64,000 nucleotides of DNA. It comes from Amycolatopsis sulphurea. GTDB lineage: Bacteria > Actinomycetota > Actinomycetes > Mycobacteriales > Pseudonocardiaceae. The translations under genes were made by a program, and so were the position numbers. Below the pieces are notes generated by a model. It searched no databases. It saw nothing but the letters and a program-made list of their open reading frames with translations, and was not told the DNA's origin. The stretch spans positions 496,001 through 560,000 of the forward strand of contig NZ_PDJK01000002.1 in assembly GCF_002564045.1 (NCBI RefSeq), written 5' to 3'. Below, piece by piece: positions 52,627 to 61,370 of the stretch (its first letter is position 1; each line of letters begins with the position of its first letter).

Positions 52627-53432
52627 GCCTTCACCCCGGTCAGCCCGGCCAGCCAGCGGGCGAATTCCTCGCGGTCCCGCCCGATGACGTCCCACGCCTG
52701 GTAGGCAGCGTTGTCGCGCTCGTAATAGCCGGCCGCGTAGGACGGCCTGGCGCCGCCCGGCACCTCAGCGACGGCGGTCACCGCCCAGCCGGGCAGCACG
52801 AGGGCCCCCGGCCGTGGTTCCAGCTCGTCGACGATCTCCTCCACGGTGACCAGCGACTGCTTCGCCGCGAGCACGGCTTCCTTCTGGATCCCGGCGATCC
52901 CCCACAACTGCACGTTGCCCATCCGGTCGGCGCGCTGGGCGTGCACGATCGCGACATCCGGGTTCAGCGCAGGCACCGCGGTGAGCCGCTCCCCGGTGAA
53001 CGGGCAGGTGATCGGCTTGATCGTGTCGGTCTGCGCGGGCAAGTCGGTGCCGGTGTACCCGCGCAGCACGGCGAACGGCAGCCCCGACGCACCGGCGACG
53101 TAGCGATTGGCCATCCCCGCGTGACTGTGTTCTTCGATTTCCAGGGGCACTGGCCAGGAGTGCTGTACGGCGTCGCGAAAGCGGTGCAACGAGCCGACTC
53201 CCGGGTTGCCACCCCAGGAGAAGATCAGCTTGCTCGCGCATCCAGCGCCGATGAGCTGGTCGTAGACGATGTCCGGGGTCATCCGTATCAGGGTGAGACC
53301 CGTGCGGCACTGCCGGATGATCTCGTGACCGGCCGCGACCGGGATGAGGTGCGTGAACCCCTCGAGCGCGACAGTGTCCCCGTCGTGCACCAGCTCGGCG
53401 ATCGCCTCGCCGAGCGACAGCACCCGTGCCAT
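52623..53432 (-). CDS. pcaI: CoA-transferase alpha subunit (PcaI-like)
   Basis: The 269-residue alpha chain shows DGDTVALEGFTHLIPVAAGH, FSWGGNPGVGSLHRFRDAV and ADRMGNVQLWG. It is of the glutaconate CoA-transferase type, commonly used for beta-ketoadipate in actinobacteria. GGAAGGGCTGGAG precedes the ATG at 53432. It is the first gene of the pca unit. Two palindromes directly upstream (53470-53504) likely regulate it. Confidence 0.84.
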   Translation of the reverse strand: MARVLSLGEAIAELVHDGDTVALEGFTHLIPVAAGHEIIRQCRTGLTLIRMTPDIVYDQLIGAGCASKLIFSWGGNPGVGSLHRFRDAVQHSWPVPLEIEEHSHAGMANRYVAGASGLPFAVLRGYTGTDLPAQTDTIKPITCPFTGERLTAVPALNPDVAIVHAQRADRMGNVQLWGIAGIQKEAVLAAKQSLVTVEEIVDELEPRPGALVLPGWAVTAVAEVPGGARPSYAAGYYERDNAAYQAWDVIGRDREEFARWLAGLTGVKA

Positions 53433-53982
53433 CTCCAGCCCTTCCCTTGAAGTCTTCTCTGCGGTAGTCTGTTCGCATAGCGCACAGACGTTCTGATTGA
53501 GAACATAGCACGGGGCGGCCGACGGGGAAAGGGAGAAAGAGGTGAGACCAAGCGGAGTGAGCAGCAGAGTGAGGTGAGCGGGGCGGCGGCTGCATTCGGT
53601 GATGTCTCTGGCGATCGTGGCGCGGTGTATATGAGTGGAGGTGGTGCTGAGGCTGTTGATCGGCGTGGGTACCTGGGAGCGGCTGCGACGCGGCTCGCGA
53701 ACGCAAGGCGATGGTGCGGAATGGGCGATACCGCTCTTCATCACGGGTGACGGCAACGAAACGCCAGGTGAGGCCGGAGGAGACCTCCGTATCACTGCTC
53801 GGCGGCAGGAAATGTCAGGGTGCACGACAGGCGGAAAGGCAGGGTCGCAATGCGGAATTCACCGTTGTCCGGCGTGAAGTGCTACCGGGCGTGGGCGTAT
53901 CGCGGAGGTGGGGTGGCTGTGCTGTTCCGGGGCCGGTGTGGAGCCTCGCCGACGCGGGATCGTCGGCATTAGGCTGCTCGCC
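53433..53982. other. Divergent control region between pca and hydroxyacid dehydrogenase
   Basis: The first 70 bases carry the pca operator palindromes. The remaining 480 bases hold only weak frames without ribosome-binding sites; a plus-strand frame at 53635-53877 is not supported. Nothing recognisable is present there. Confidence 0.5.
53470..53504. promoter_or_regulatory. IclR-type operator palindromes before pcaI
   Basis: TGTTCGC ATA GCGCACA (53470-53486) is a 7-3-7 palindrome with one mismatch. GTTCT GATTG AGAAC (53490-53504) is a perfect 5-5-5 palindrome. They sit 38-72 bases before the pcaI start, where the divergent-type IclR regulator downstream would be expected to act. Confidence 0.65.
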
Positions 53983-54930
53983 ATGCCGAAGATCGCCGTC
54001 ACTCGATGGATTCCGGACGAGGCTCTGGAGGTGCTCCGGACGGTCGGCGAGGTCGTGGTTTCGCCGGTTGATCGGCCGCTGACGCCGGAGGAGTTGCGGG
54101 AGTTCGTGGCGGGGTCGTCCGCGGTGGTGTCGATGCTGCACGATCGGGTCGACGGGCCGGTCGTGGACGCGGCAGGGGACGGATTGCGTGTGGTCGCAAA
54201 CGTCGCGGTGGGGTACGACAACGTCGACGTTGCCGCGTTGGCCGGGCGTGATGTCGTGGTGACCAACACGCCGGGTGTGCTCACGGAGGCCACCGCCGAC
54301 CTCACGTTCGGGTTGCTGCTGGCGATCACGCGGCGGCTCGGGGAAGGAGAACGGCTCGTCCGAGCGGAACGGCCGTGGTCGTTCCACCTCGGGTTCCTCC
54401 TGGGCTCCGGGTTGCAAGGCAGGACGCTCGGCATCGTCGGGCCTGGGCAGATCGGGCGGGCGGTGGCCGCGCGGGCGGCCGCGTTCGGGATGCGGATCGT
54501 CTACTCAGGACGGTCACGGAAACCGGACTTTCCCGGGGAGTTCGTGCCGTTCGAGGAGCTGCTGGCGCGCGCGGACATCGTTTCCCTGCACTGCCCGCTC
54601 ACCCAGGACACCCGGCATCTCATCGACGCGACCGCGCTACGAGCCATGAAACCCGGGGCGTACCTGGTGAACACCACGCGCGGTCCGGTCGTCGACGAGT
54701 CAGCGCTGGCCGACGCGCTGGAAGCCGGGGAGATCGCCGGTGCCGCGCTGGACGTGTTCGAGGCGGAGCCGGACGTCGAACCGCGGCTGCTCAGCCGGGA
54801 GGACGTGGTGCTGACCCCGCACCTGGGGTCGGCGACCGCGGAGACCCGCACCGCGATGGCGGTGCTGGCCGCGCGCAATGTCGCTTCGGTGCTCGCCGGG
54901 GCGGAGCCGCTGACGAAGGTAACGCCGTGA
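53983..54930 (+). CDS. D-2-hydroxyacid dehydrogenase (glyoxylate/hydroxypyruvate reductase-like)
   Basis: The 315-residue NAD(P)H enzyme has the Rossmann motif LGIVGPGQIGRAVA (about 148-161), catalytic Arg in VNTTRGPVVDE, the Glu in DVFEAEP and His in TPHLGSATAET. It most likely reduces glyoxylate or hydroxypyruvate to glycolate or glycerate. Its stop overlaps the glycerate kinase GTG (GTGA), giving a strong functional link: glycerate formed here is phosphorylated next. Phosphoglycerate or lactate dehydrogenase activity is less likely. Confidence 0.88.
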   Translation: MPKIAVTRWIPDEALEVLRTVGEVVVSPVDRPLTPEELREFVAGSSAVVSMLHDRVDGPVVDAAGDGLRVVANVAVGYDNVDVAALAGRDVVVTNTPGVLTEATADLTFGLLLAITRRLGEGERLVRAERPWSFHLGFLLGSGLQGRTLGIVGPGQIGRAVAARAAAFGMRIVYSGRSRKPDFPGEFVPFEELLARADIVSLHCPLTQDTRHLIDATALRAMKPGAYLVNTTRGPVVDESALADALEAGEIAGAALDVFEAEPDVEPRLLSREDVVLTPHLGSATAETRTAMAVLAARNVASVLAGAEPLTKVTP

Positions 54931-56051
54931 CCCGCGTCGTGATCGCGCCGGACAAGTTCAAGGGGAGCCTCACCGCAATCGAGGTCGCCGAGGCGATCGC
55001 GCTGGGCGTGCGGGATGCGCTGCCGGACGCGGACATCACCACCTGCCCCGTCGCCGACGGCGGCGAAGGAACGTTGGAGATCCTGGAAAACGCGGGCGGC
55101 ACATGGGTACAGCTGCCGGTTCGGGGGCCGCTCGCCGAGCAAGTCGAAGCGCGTTATGTGCTGCTCGACGGCGCGGCGTACATCGAATCGGCGCGAGCGT
55201 GCGGCATCGAGTTCGTGACACCGAGCCCGGAGGTCGCGCTCACCGCGCACACCTGGGGTGTCGGCGAGTTGCTGGCCCACGCGCTGGACCGCGATGCGCG
55301 CAGGCTCGTGCTGACGGTCGGCGGGACGGCGAGCACGGACGGCGGAGCGGGCATGCTGGCCGCGCTGGGTGCCGGAGTGCTCGACTCGTCCGGCGCGCCA
55401 GTAGACCTCGGCGGCAGAGCGCTGGCCCGAGTCGCCCAGGTGGACCTGGCGCCGGCGCGGGCGCGGCTGGGCGAGGTGCCGGTGGCCGTGGCGACCGACG
55501 TGACCAATCCCCTGCTCGGCCCGAACGGCGCGGCCACGATCTTCGGCCCGCAGAAGGGCGCGGGCCGAGATGATGTCGCGAGGCTGGACGCCGCGCTGAC
55601 GCAGTGGGCCAAGGCCCTGGTGAAGGCCGGCGCGCGAGACATCTCGACCGTTCCCGGCGCCGGCGCGGGCGGTGGAATCGCCGGCGGCGCGGTCGCGGGG
55701 CTGGGGGCGAACGTCGAGTCGGGCTTCGATCTGATCGCGTCGCTCACCGGGGTGGACGCGGCGCTGGGCGGCGCGGACCTGGTCATCACCGGCGAGGGTT
55801 CGCTGGACGAACAGTCGTTGTCCGGCAAGGCCCCGGCAGGAATCGCCGCACGGGCGGGGCGGGCAGGCGCATCGCTGCTGATACTGGCCGGCCGGATCCA
55901 GCTGGATGCCGCGGCGCTGGCCGGGCTGGGCGTGGTGGGCAGCAGCGCACTGATCGACCACGCACCGTCACTCGGCCACGCGCGCACGCACGCCGCCGAG
56001 CTGCTGCGCGCCAGGGCGGAGGTGCTGGTCCGGGAATGGGCCGCGAGGTGA
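54927..56051 (+). CDS. Glycerate kinase
   Basis: The 374-residue class-II-like (GlxK) kinase starts VVIAPDKFKGSLTAIEVAEAI and contains CPVADGGEGTLEIL, TVGGTASTDGGAGMLAALG and VITGEGSLDEQS. It phosphorylates glycerate to 2- or 3-phosphoglycerate. The GTG at 54927 overlaps the dehydrogenase stop. A TCGTCC/GGACGA mini-hairpin follows at about 56053-56069. The pair can drain glyoxylate or hydroxypyruvate into glycolysis. Confidence 0.93.
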   Translation: MTRVVIAPDKFKGSLTAIEVAEAIALGVRDALPDADITTCPVADGGEGTLEILENAGGTWVQLPVRGPLAEQVEARYVLLDGAAYIESARACGIEFVTPSPEVALTAHTWGVGELLAHALDRDARRLVLTVGGTASTDGGAGMLAALGAGVLDSSGAPVDLGGRALARVAQVDLAPARARLGEVPVAVATDVTNPLLGPNGAATIFGPQKGAGRDDVARLDAALTQWAKALVKAGARDISTVPGAGAGGGIAGGAVAGLGANVESGFDLIASLTGVDAALGGADLVITGEGSLDEQSLSGKAPAGIAARAGRAGASLLILAGRIQLDAAALAGLGVVGSSALIDHAPSLGHARTHAAELLRARAEVLVREWAAR

Positions 56052-56634
56052 GTCGTCCTTTGTGGACGATGGGCGGCCAGGGGTGGCCACGGACCGCCGG
56101 GACGCCACCCGCGCGTGATCGGTGGCTCGGCGGTCGGGCCAGGTTTACAGGTAGTCGATCGGGCCAGGTTCGCAGGTAATCGGTGGGCCGTGAACCCACG
56201 CGGTCGGGCGGGCCGCATGGTCTGTCGGACCGGCCGACTCGCAGCTCACCAGAGGGGTCGGGCTCGCCAGCCAGGTCTGGAGACGCGTTGCGCCCGCCCC
56301 GTCCTCGGTTGCGCCCGCCCGCCTGCGTTGTGCACGGCCCCGTCCTCGGTCGCGCCCGCCCGCCTCAAGCCCCGCCCATGTACCAAACCGCGCCCGCCTG
56401 GCCAAAGCCGCACCCGCCTGGCCCAAGTTGCGCCCGCCTGACCCAAGCCGCACCCGCAACCACGCCCGTACCCACGGCGCGTCCGCCGCGGTTGCGCCCG
56501 TCCTGAACCACACCGACACCCCCAAGCGGCGCCCACCGCCCTCATCGGCCAACGGCAGCCGTACAACTCCGGGACACGCAGGTCCTTGCCGCCCAAGGCA
56601 AACCCTGGGCGGCAAGCGTCCGAAAGAAATCCGC
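56052..56634. repeat. Repeat-rich gap after glycerate kinase
   Basis: Two 25-bp near-copies of TCGGGCCAGGTT plus GGTA lie at 56134-56158 and 56159-56183. A 20-bp-period tract of CCGC(A/G)CCCGCCTGG(C)CCAAG units lies at 56350-56467 (clearest at 56388-56467). The flanking CGCCCGCC-rich DNA from about 56290 looks like older copies. No protein is supported. Confidence 0.75.
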
Positions 56635-56937
56635 TCAGGCGGACTGCTGTGGCAGCACGGCGAACGCGACGTCGCCGGTCTCGTCCTGCTGGACGTCGAG
56701 CACCTTGTCGTCGAGCAGTGCGGCGGCCTGCGGTTCCAGGAAGACCTTGGCACCGCCGTCGGTGCCGACGACGCGGTCGCCGTCTTCGGGGGACGGGGCG
56801 ACGGACAACGCCAGCTGCGCGCCTTCGCCTTCCATGCTCTGGAGTGCGAACCGCAGTCCGCTGTCGCCGCTCTCTGCGCCCTGCTGGGCAGTCAGCGCGG
56901 AGATCGCCTCGGCGGCGGCTTCGGTGACGGTCAGCAT
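56635..56937 (-). CDS. HesB/IscA-like protein lacking cysteines
   Basis: The 100-residue protein resembles the HesB/IscA fold: MLTVTEAAAEAISALTAQQ, LRFALQSMEG, VFLEPQAAALLDDKVLDV. It contains no Cys at all, so it cannot hold a cluster as IscA does. An AGGGAAAGG ribosome-binding site precedes the ATG at 56937. Such Cys-free relatives are found in actinobacteria, and their role is unknown. Confidence 0.75.
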   Translation of the reverse strand: MLTVTEAAAEAISALTAQQGAESGDSGLRFALQSMEGEGAQLALSVAPSPEDGDRVVGTDGGAKVFLEPQAAALLDDKVLDVQQDETGDVAFAVLPQQSA

Positions 56938-57081
56938 CTTCGGCCTTTCCCTTCGTCGCGGTCGGATGCGATGTCTGATGGTGGTTCACGCTAGGGTCGC
57001 CCGGGCGGTGGCGCAGCGTGAGCGGACCGGTACCCGGATAGCAGTGGTGCCAGTCACAGCGAATCGCCGCGACCGGCGGAG

Positions 57082-57252
57082 TCAGGCACGGCGGTTCATC
57101 GCCGAACGGATCGCGTCCGTGATGGTGCTGCCTGCCGGATCCGACCGGCTTCCCGGGCCGGATCCGGGGTATCCCGAACCTCTGGCCTGCCGCCCGTTCG
57201 CGGCCACCCCGGGACCGGGCTCGCGGCCCTCGGCGGGATGCCGATCGTTCAT
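57082..57252 (-). CDS. Small hydrophilic protein of unknown function
   Basis: The 56-residue frame starts MNDRHPAEGREPGPGVAANG and ends ITDAIRSAMNRRA. The ATG at 57252 has a very good ribosome-binding site, CCAGGAGGGCTC. It is Gly/Pro/Arg-rich, possibly intrinsically disordered, with a short terminal helix. It is divergent from gtrA by 146 bases. I recognise no family, and the gene call rests mainly on the start signal. Confidence 0.45.
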   Translation of the reverse strand: MNDRHPAEGREPGPGVAANGRQARGSGYPGSGPGSRSDPAGSTITDAIRSAMNRRA

Positions 57253-57398
57253 GAGCCCTCCTGGCGTCCACAGTGTCCGAAGGGGGCTACCCGCGACGCA
57301 GCAAGGTGAAACGGGGTGATCTGCTGTCGCTCGTATCACAGGTGGCCCGAGGGTTCATCAGGTTCACAAGTTTGTGAACTGCAGGTAGCGTCGCACTC

Positions 57399-57857
57399 AT
57401 GACCACCACGAGGTGGGCGCCCCGGCGGCCGCAGCTCACCGACGGGCAGCACCGCGAACTCGGCGGGCACGCGGCGTGGTACCTCGCCGCCGGCGGGATC
57501 ACCACCGGGCTGCAGGCCGTACTCTTCCTCCTGCTGCGGCCGGAATTCGGCGCACAGTGGGCGAATCTGGTCGCGATCGCCCTCACTACGGTGGGTAACA
57601 CCGAATTTCACCGCCGCGTCACCTTCGCCGGGCGCACCAGCCGCGCCGGCAAGCGGCATCTGCAGGATCTCGCGACGTTCGCCTTCTACGTCGGCTACGG
57701 TTCGATAGCGCTGGCCTTGCTCGACGGACTGGTCGATCACCCGACCGCCTGGCAACAGACCGGCACGCTCCTGACCGCGAGTGTCGTGGGCGGCATCCTG
57801 CGATTCGCCGTCCTCCGCTGGTGGGTCTTCGATCGCGGAGAGGCCACAAAGGACTGA
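57399..57857 (+). CDS. GtrA-family membrane protein
   Basis: The 152-residue protein has four hydrophobic helices and the GtrA pattern: AAWYLAAGGITTGLQAVLFLLL, ANLVAIALTTVGNTEFHRRVTF, then FYVGYGSIALALL and a C-terminal RFAVLRWWVF. GtrA proteins are thought to flip lipid-linked sugars for surface polymers. No glycosyltransferase is adjacent. The ATG at 57399 has only a weak binding site. Confidence 0.85.
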   Translation: MTTTRWAPRRPQLTDGQHRELGGHAAWYLAAGGITTGLQAVLFLLLRPEFGAQWANLVAIALTTVGNTEFHRRVTFAGRTSRAGKRHLQDLATFAFYVGYGSIALALLDGLVDHPTAWQQTGTLLTASVVGGILRFAVLRWWVFDRGEATKD

Positions 57858-58730
57858 TCATCCGGCCGTGTCCACAGTACACTCCGTCAGGGACAGGTCA
57901 CGCACGGCGACTTCGACACTGGGGTCGGCACCCAGCCGCACGGATCGACCCCGCGAGGGATACCGATCTTGATCTTCACTGCGACGAGGCGGCGCGTCGC
58001 AGCCGCTCATGGGGGTCGCGGTCCGGCGCGAAGTAGCCGGTCGATGCGGAGCACGGTGTCGCGGACCGCACCGCCCGAAATGCGTAGGTCCGCGTCCCAC
58101 CTCCGGTTGTCCAATCCGGACAGTGGAGCGACGCACATCCGTCTCGAGCGCCCTCGGCCGGATTCGCGCTCCCATGATCACTTCCCCGGGGCGACCGCCG
58201 CGGGAAAGCCGGGTTGGCGCGCCTGCACCTCCGTGCCGGTTTTGCCGGTACTCCCGCGGCGAGATCCTGCAGGCGAACAGCCGCGATCAGCGTGACCACG
58301 GCCGCTCATCGGATGAATCCGGACCCCCGCCACCGTTCACCCGGCCCGTCACCTTCCGCTCACGGCGCGACCGGCAGGCCGATCACGCCTGCCACACACC
58401 CCGAACCCGGCCCACTCGTCCGGCCGCGGCGGACACTCTCCGTCGCGCCACCACGATGTAACCCTCCGTACTTATACCGCCCTTCGTTCGGTACATTCCG
58501 CGACCCAGGATTCGCCCGCCGCGTCGCTGGGTCTCAATTACATCAAGACTGTTGCTGCTAACGGGGTATTCGTAGTTGAAAGATGGACGGTCCGGGATGA
58601 GCCGCCTAGGGTTACACAGCGTCGCAACGGACGCGGATCTACCCCCGCCGATCGGGGGAGCCGCGACCGCAACATCACAGAGTGTTGACCCCAAGACTGC
58701 GACGGTCGCCGGGTCGCCGGGGAGACGACC
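57858..58730. other. Long gap before the sigma factor
   Basis: No intact gene is supported in these 873 bases. On the minus strand, around 57870-58190, fragments in different frames look protein-like (RISGGAVRDTVLRIDRLLRA and VRLGADPSVEVAVRDLSLTE). They may be a decayed gene I cannot name. The part after 58440 is slightly richer in A and T and probably contains the sigma-factor promoter. Confidence 0.45.
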
Positions 58731-59417
58731 ATGACCGCACCGACAACCACGAAGCCGTCCGACACAGCGGAAACCGGGATTACCGGAGCGCCCACGGAGC
58801 ACACCGTCACGGGATATGTGCAGCCCGAGCAGCTGCCTCGCGGTGGCGGACGGCTGACCAAGGAGGACCTCGACCCGCTCGTGCGCGCCGCCGGCCGGGG
58901 TGATCAGCTGGCGATCGGGCAGCTGCTGCACGTGCTCCGCCCGGTGGTGGCCCGCTACTGCCGGGCCCGGATGGGCGGGCGCGACCTGTCCTACCTCTCC
59001 GCCGACGACGTGGCGCAGGACGTCTGCATGGCCGTGCTCAAGGCTCTGCCCGATTACCAGGACCGCGGCGGCTCCTTCCTGTACCTGGTGCACGCGATCG
59101 CGGCGAACAAGGTCGCCGACGCCTACCGGGTGCTCGCCCGCGACCGGTCCGACCCGGTCGCTGAGCTGCCCGAACGCCCGCTGTCGGGCAACGAGCCGGA
59201 AATGCGCGTACTGCAAGTCGATCTCGGCAGCCGCTTGCAGGAGCTGCTCACCAAGCTCGCCCCGGTGCAGCAGGAGATCCTCGCGCTGCGCATCATCGTC
59301 GGGCTGAGCGCGAACGAGACCGCGGAGACGCTCGGTATCTCCGCGGGCAATGTGCGCGTCACCCAGCATCGTGCGCTGAGCAAGCTCCGCGAAATGATCC
59401 AGGGCCAGGAATTCTGA
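58731..59417 (+). CDS. ECF RNA polymerase sigma factor (SigD/ShbA-like)
   Basis: The 228-residue sigma factor has region 2 (YLSADDVAQDVCMAVLKALPDY, with GSFLYLVHAIAANKVADAYR) and region 4 (LALRIIVGLSANETAETLGI, then NVRVTQHRALSKLREM). A long N-terminal extension of about 45 residues precedes region 2. GGGGAGACGACC precedes the ATG at 58731. The pattern fits mycobacterial SigD or Streptomyces ShbA, but no anti-sigma gene is adjacent. It is convergent with the amidohydrolase. Confidence 0.87.
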   Translation: MTAPTTTKPSDTAETGITGAPTEHTVTGYVQPEQLPRGGGRLTKEDLDPLVRAAGRGDQLAIGQLLHVLRPVVARYCRARMGGRDLSYLSADDVAQDVCMAVLKALPDYQDRGGSFLYLVHAIAANKVADAYRVLARDRSDPVAELPERPLSGNEPEMRVLQVDLGSRLQELLTKLAPVQQEILALRIIVGLSANETAETLGISAGNVRVTQHRALSKLREMIQGQEF

Positions 59418-59420
59418 GGC

Positions 59421-60251
59421 TCACCCCAGCCGGTACACGCGCGCCGCGGTGTGTTCGAACACCGCCAGCCGCTCCGGATCGCTGAGCGGGCCGGTGAGCG
59501 AAAGCGCGGCGTCCACCACGACCTCGTAGGCCGCGGCCAGTTCGCACACCGGCCAGTCACCGCCGAACATCACCCGCTGCGCGCCGAAGGCGGCGAACAC
59601 GTGCCCGGCATAGCGGCGCAGGTGCCCCACCTGCCATTCGTGCCAATCGGCCTCGGTGACCAGCCCGGACAATTTGCAGTGCGCGTTCTCGTGCGCGGCC
59701 AGCCCGGCCACGCCATCCGCCCACGGCTGCAACTCCCCCGCCGCGATCCGGGGCTTCGCCGCGTGGTCGAGCACCAGGGTCAGCTCCGGCAGCCGATGCG
59801 CCACCTGCCGGGCGGCGACGAGCTGCGCCGGAGCGGCGAGCAGGTCGTAGACCAGCCCGGCGGCCCCGACCGCGGCCAGCCCACGCAGGACTTCGGGCCG
59901 TAGCAGCCATTCCGGGTCCGGCTCGTTCTCCACCTGGTGGCGGATGCCGACGAGCGGGCCGAGTTCGCGCAGCCGCGCGAGCCGGTCGGCGATGTCCGGC
60001 GCGATCAGGTCCAACCAGCCGACGACGCCCGCGACGAGTGGCTCCGCCGCCGCGACAGCCAGGAACTCCTCCGTCTCGGCCTCGTCCGGAACCGTCTGTA
60101 CGAGGACCGTCGCGTGCACCCCGGCGGCCGTGGTCACCCGGCGCAGATCGTCCACTGTGTACGGTTTGCGAATAGGGGCCATCAGGTCACCGGCCAGCCA
60201 CGGGTACGCGCGGCGGGCCGGGTCCCACAGGTGGTGGTGCGCATCGATCAC
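59421..60251 (-). CDS. Amidohydrolase family 2 (sugar lactonase-like)
   Basis: The 276-residue TIM-barrel hydrolase starts VIDAHHHLWDPARRAYPWL, with the HxH metal site. It has VGIRHQVENEPD, LVLDHAAKP and VMFGGDWPVCEL with the catalytic Asp. Members hydrolyse sugar lactones such as L-fuconolactone or L-rhamnonolactone. The GTG at 60251 overlaps the aldo/keto reductase stop (GTGA). With that reductase it would form a dehydrogenase-lactonase pair. Confidence 0.86.
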   Translation of the reverse strand: MIDAHHHLWDPARRAYPWLAGDLMAPIRKPYTVDDLRRVTTAAGVHATVLVQTVPDEAETEEFLAVAAAEPLVAGVVGWLDLIAPDIADRLARLRELGPLVGIRHQVENEPDPEWLLRPEVLRGLAAVGAAGLVYDLLAAPAQLVAARQVAHRLPELTLVLDHAAKPRIAAGELQPWADGVAGLAAHENAHCKLSGLVTEADWHEWQVGHLRRYAGHVFAAFGAQRVMFGGDWPVCELAAAYEVVVDAALSLTGPLSDPERLAVFEHTAARVYRLG

Positions 60252-61209
60252 GGCCTGCCTCCAGCGGCCAGGACACCGGCTCGCACCAGGCCGGCGTCCA
60301 CGAGGTCGTGCCACAGCCCGGCCGGGATCTTCGCGGCGGCCCGGCGGACGTTGAGCGCCACCTGGTCCGGCGCGTGTGCGCCGACGACGACGGACGTCAC
60401 GGCCGGATGCGTCCGCGGCAGCGCGAGCGCCGCGTCCGGCAGCTCGACGCCGTGACGCGCGCAGACCTCCGCTATCTCCTGCGCTTCCACACCAGATCCA
60501 CCGGAGCGGTGGCGTAATCGTAGATCCGGCCCGGTTCCGCGGTGGCCAGAATACCGGCGTTGAACGCCCCGCCTGCCACCACGCCGACGCCGCGTTCGAG
60601 GCACAGCGGCAGCAGCTCGTCCAGCGCCGGCTGATTGAGCAAGGTGTAGCGACCGGCCATGAGCACGTGATCGAGGTCGAACCGGCGCACGAACTCGCTC
60701 AGCATCGGTGCCTGGTTTATGCCCGCACCGATCGCCTGCACCACGCCCTGGTCCCGCAACTCCAGCAACGCCGGGAAGGCATCCTCGGCCGCTTCGGTGA
60801 AGTGGTCGTCGGGATCGTGCACGTAGACCAGGTCCACACGGTCGAGACCGAGCCGGGTCAGGCTGTCCGCCAGCGACCGCAGCACGCCGTCACGGCTGAA
60901 GTCCCAGCCGCGGCGGTAGGTCGCGGGCACGTCGAAGCCCTGGTCGTCACGTTCTCCCGGCTCGGCGGCCTGGGGTTCGAGCACCCGGCCGACCTTGGTA
61001 GACACCACGAACTCGTCTCGCGGGTACGCCGCCAGCGCGGCGCCGAGCCGCCGTTCGGACAACCCGAGCCCGTAGTGCGGGGCGGTGTCGAAGTAGCGGA
61101 TGCCCTCGTCCCACGCCCGGCGAACGGTCGCTTCGGCCGTTTCGCCGGACATCGCGTGATAGAGGTTGCCCAGCTGCGCGCCGCCGAGTCCCAGCGGAGA
61201 AAGGTCCAT
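60248..61209 (-). pseudogene. Aldo/keto reductase with a frameshift (aldose dehydrogenase-like)
   Basis: The first 245 codons (61209 down to about 60490) encode an aldo/keto reductase: LGLGGAQLGNLY, GIRYFDTAPHYGLGLSERRLG with the catalytic Asp/Tyr, and VDLVYVHDPDD. The frame then ends as VDLVWKRRR plus TAG. The missing C-terminus (EAQEIAEVCARHGVELPDAA, then THPAVTSVVVGA) continues in the next frame to 60248. One missing base, most simply a G in the TGGAA at about 60490, would restore a normal product of about 320 residues. It may be a sequencing error or a real mutation. ATG 61209 has a GGGGGAG site. Confidence 0.8.
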
Positions 61210-61279
61210 GCTCACTCCCCCACCGGCGGTTCCCCTCCGGAGGCGGCGGTTCTGGCCGGGATGCGGTGCAGAGCCGGGC

Positions 61280-61306
61280 GACGAGTCATTGGTCCTCTTG
61301 ACGAGT
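61280..61306. promoter_or_regulatory. Direct repeats in the GntR/reductase divergent gap
   Basis: GACGAGT occurs at 61280-61286 and 61300-61306, 20 bp apart, with similar flanks (CATTGG and TACGTGG). They lie between the divergent gntR and aldo/keto reductase genes and could be operator half-sites. The evidence is weak. Confidence 0.3.
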
Positions 61307-61370
61307 TACGTGGCACGCTGTGCGCAGTACACCGAAACATCCGAGGTCTCTGCAGGGAGGGGCGGTCACC

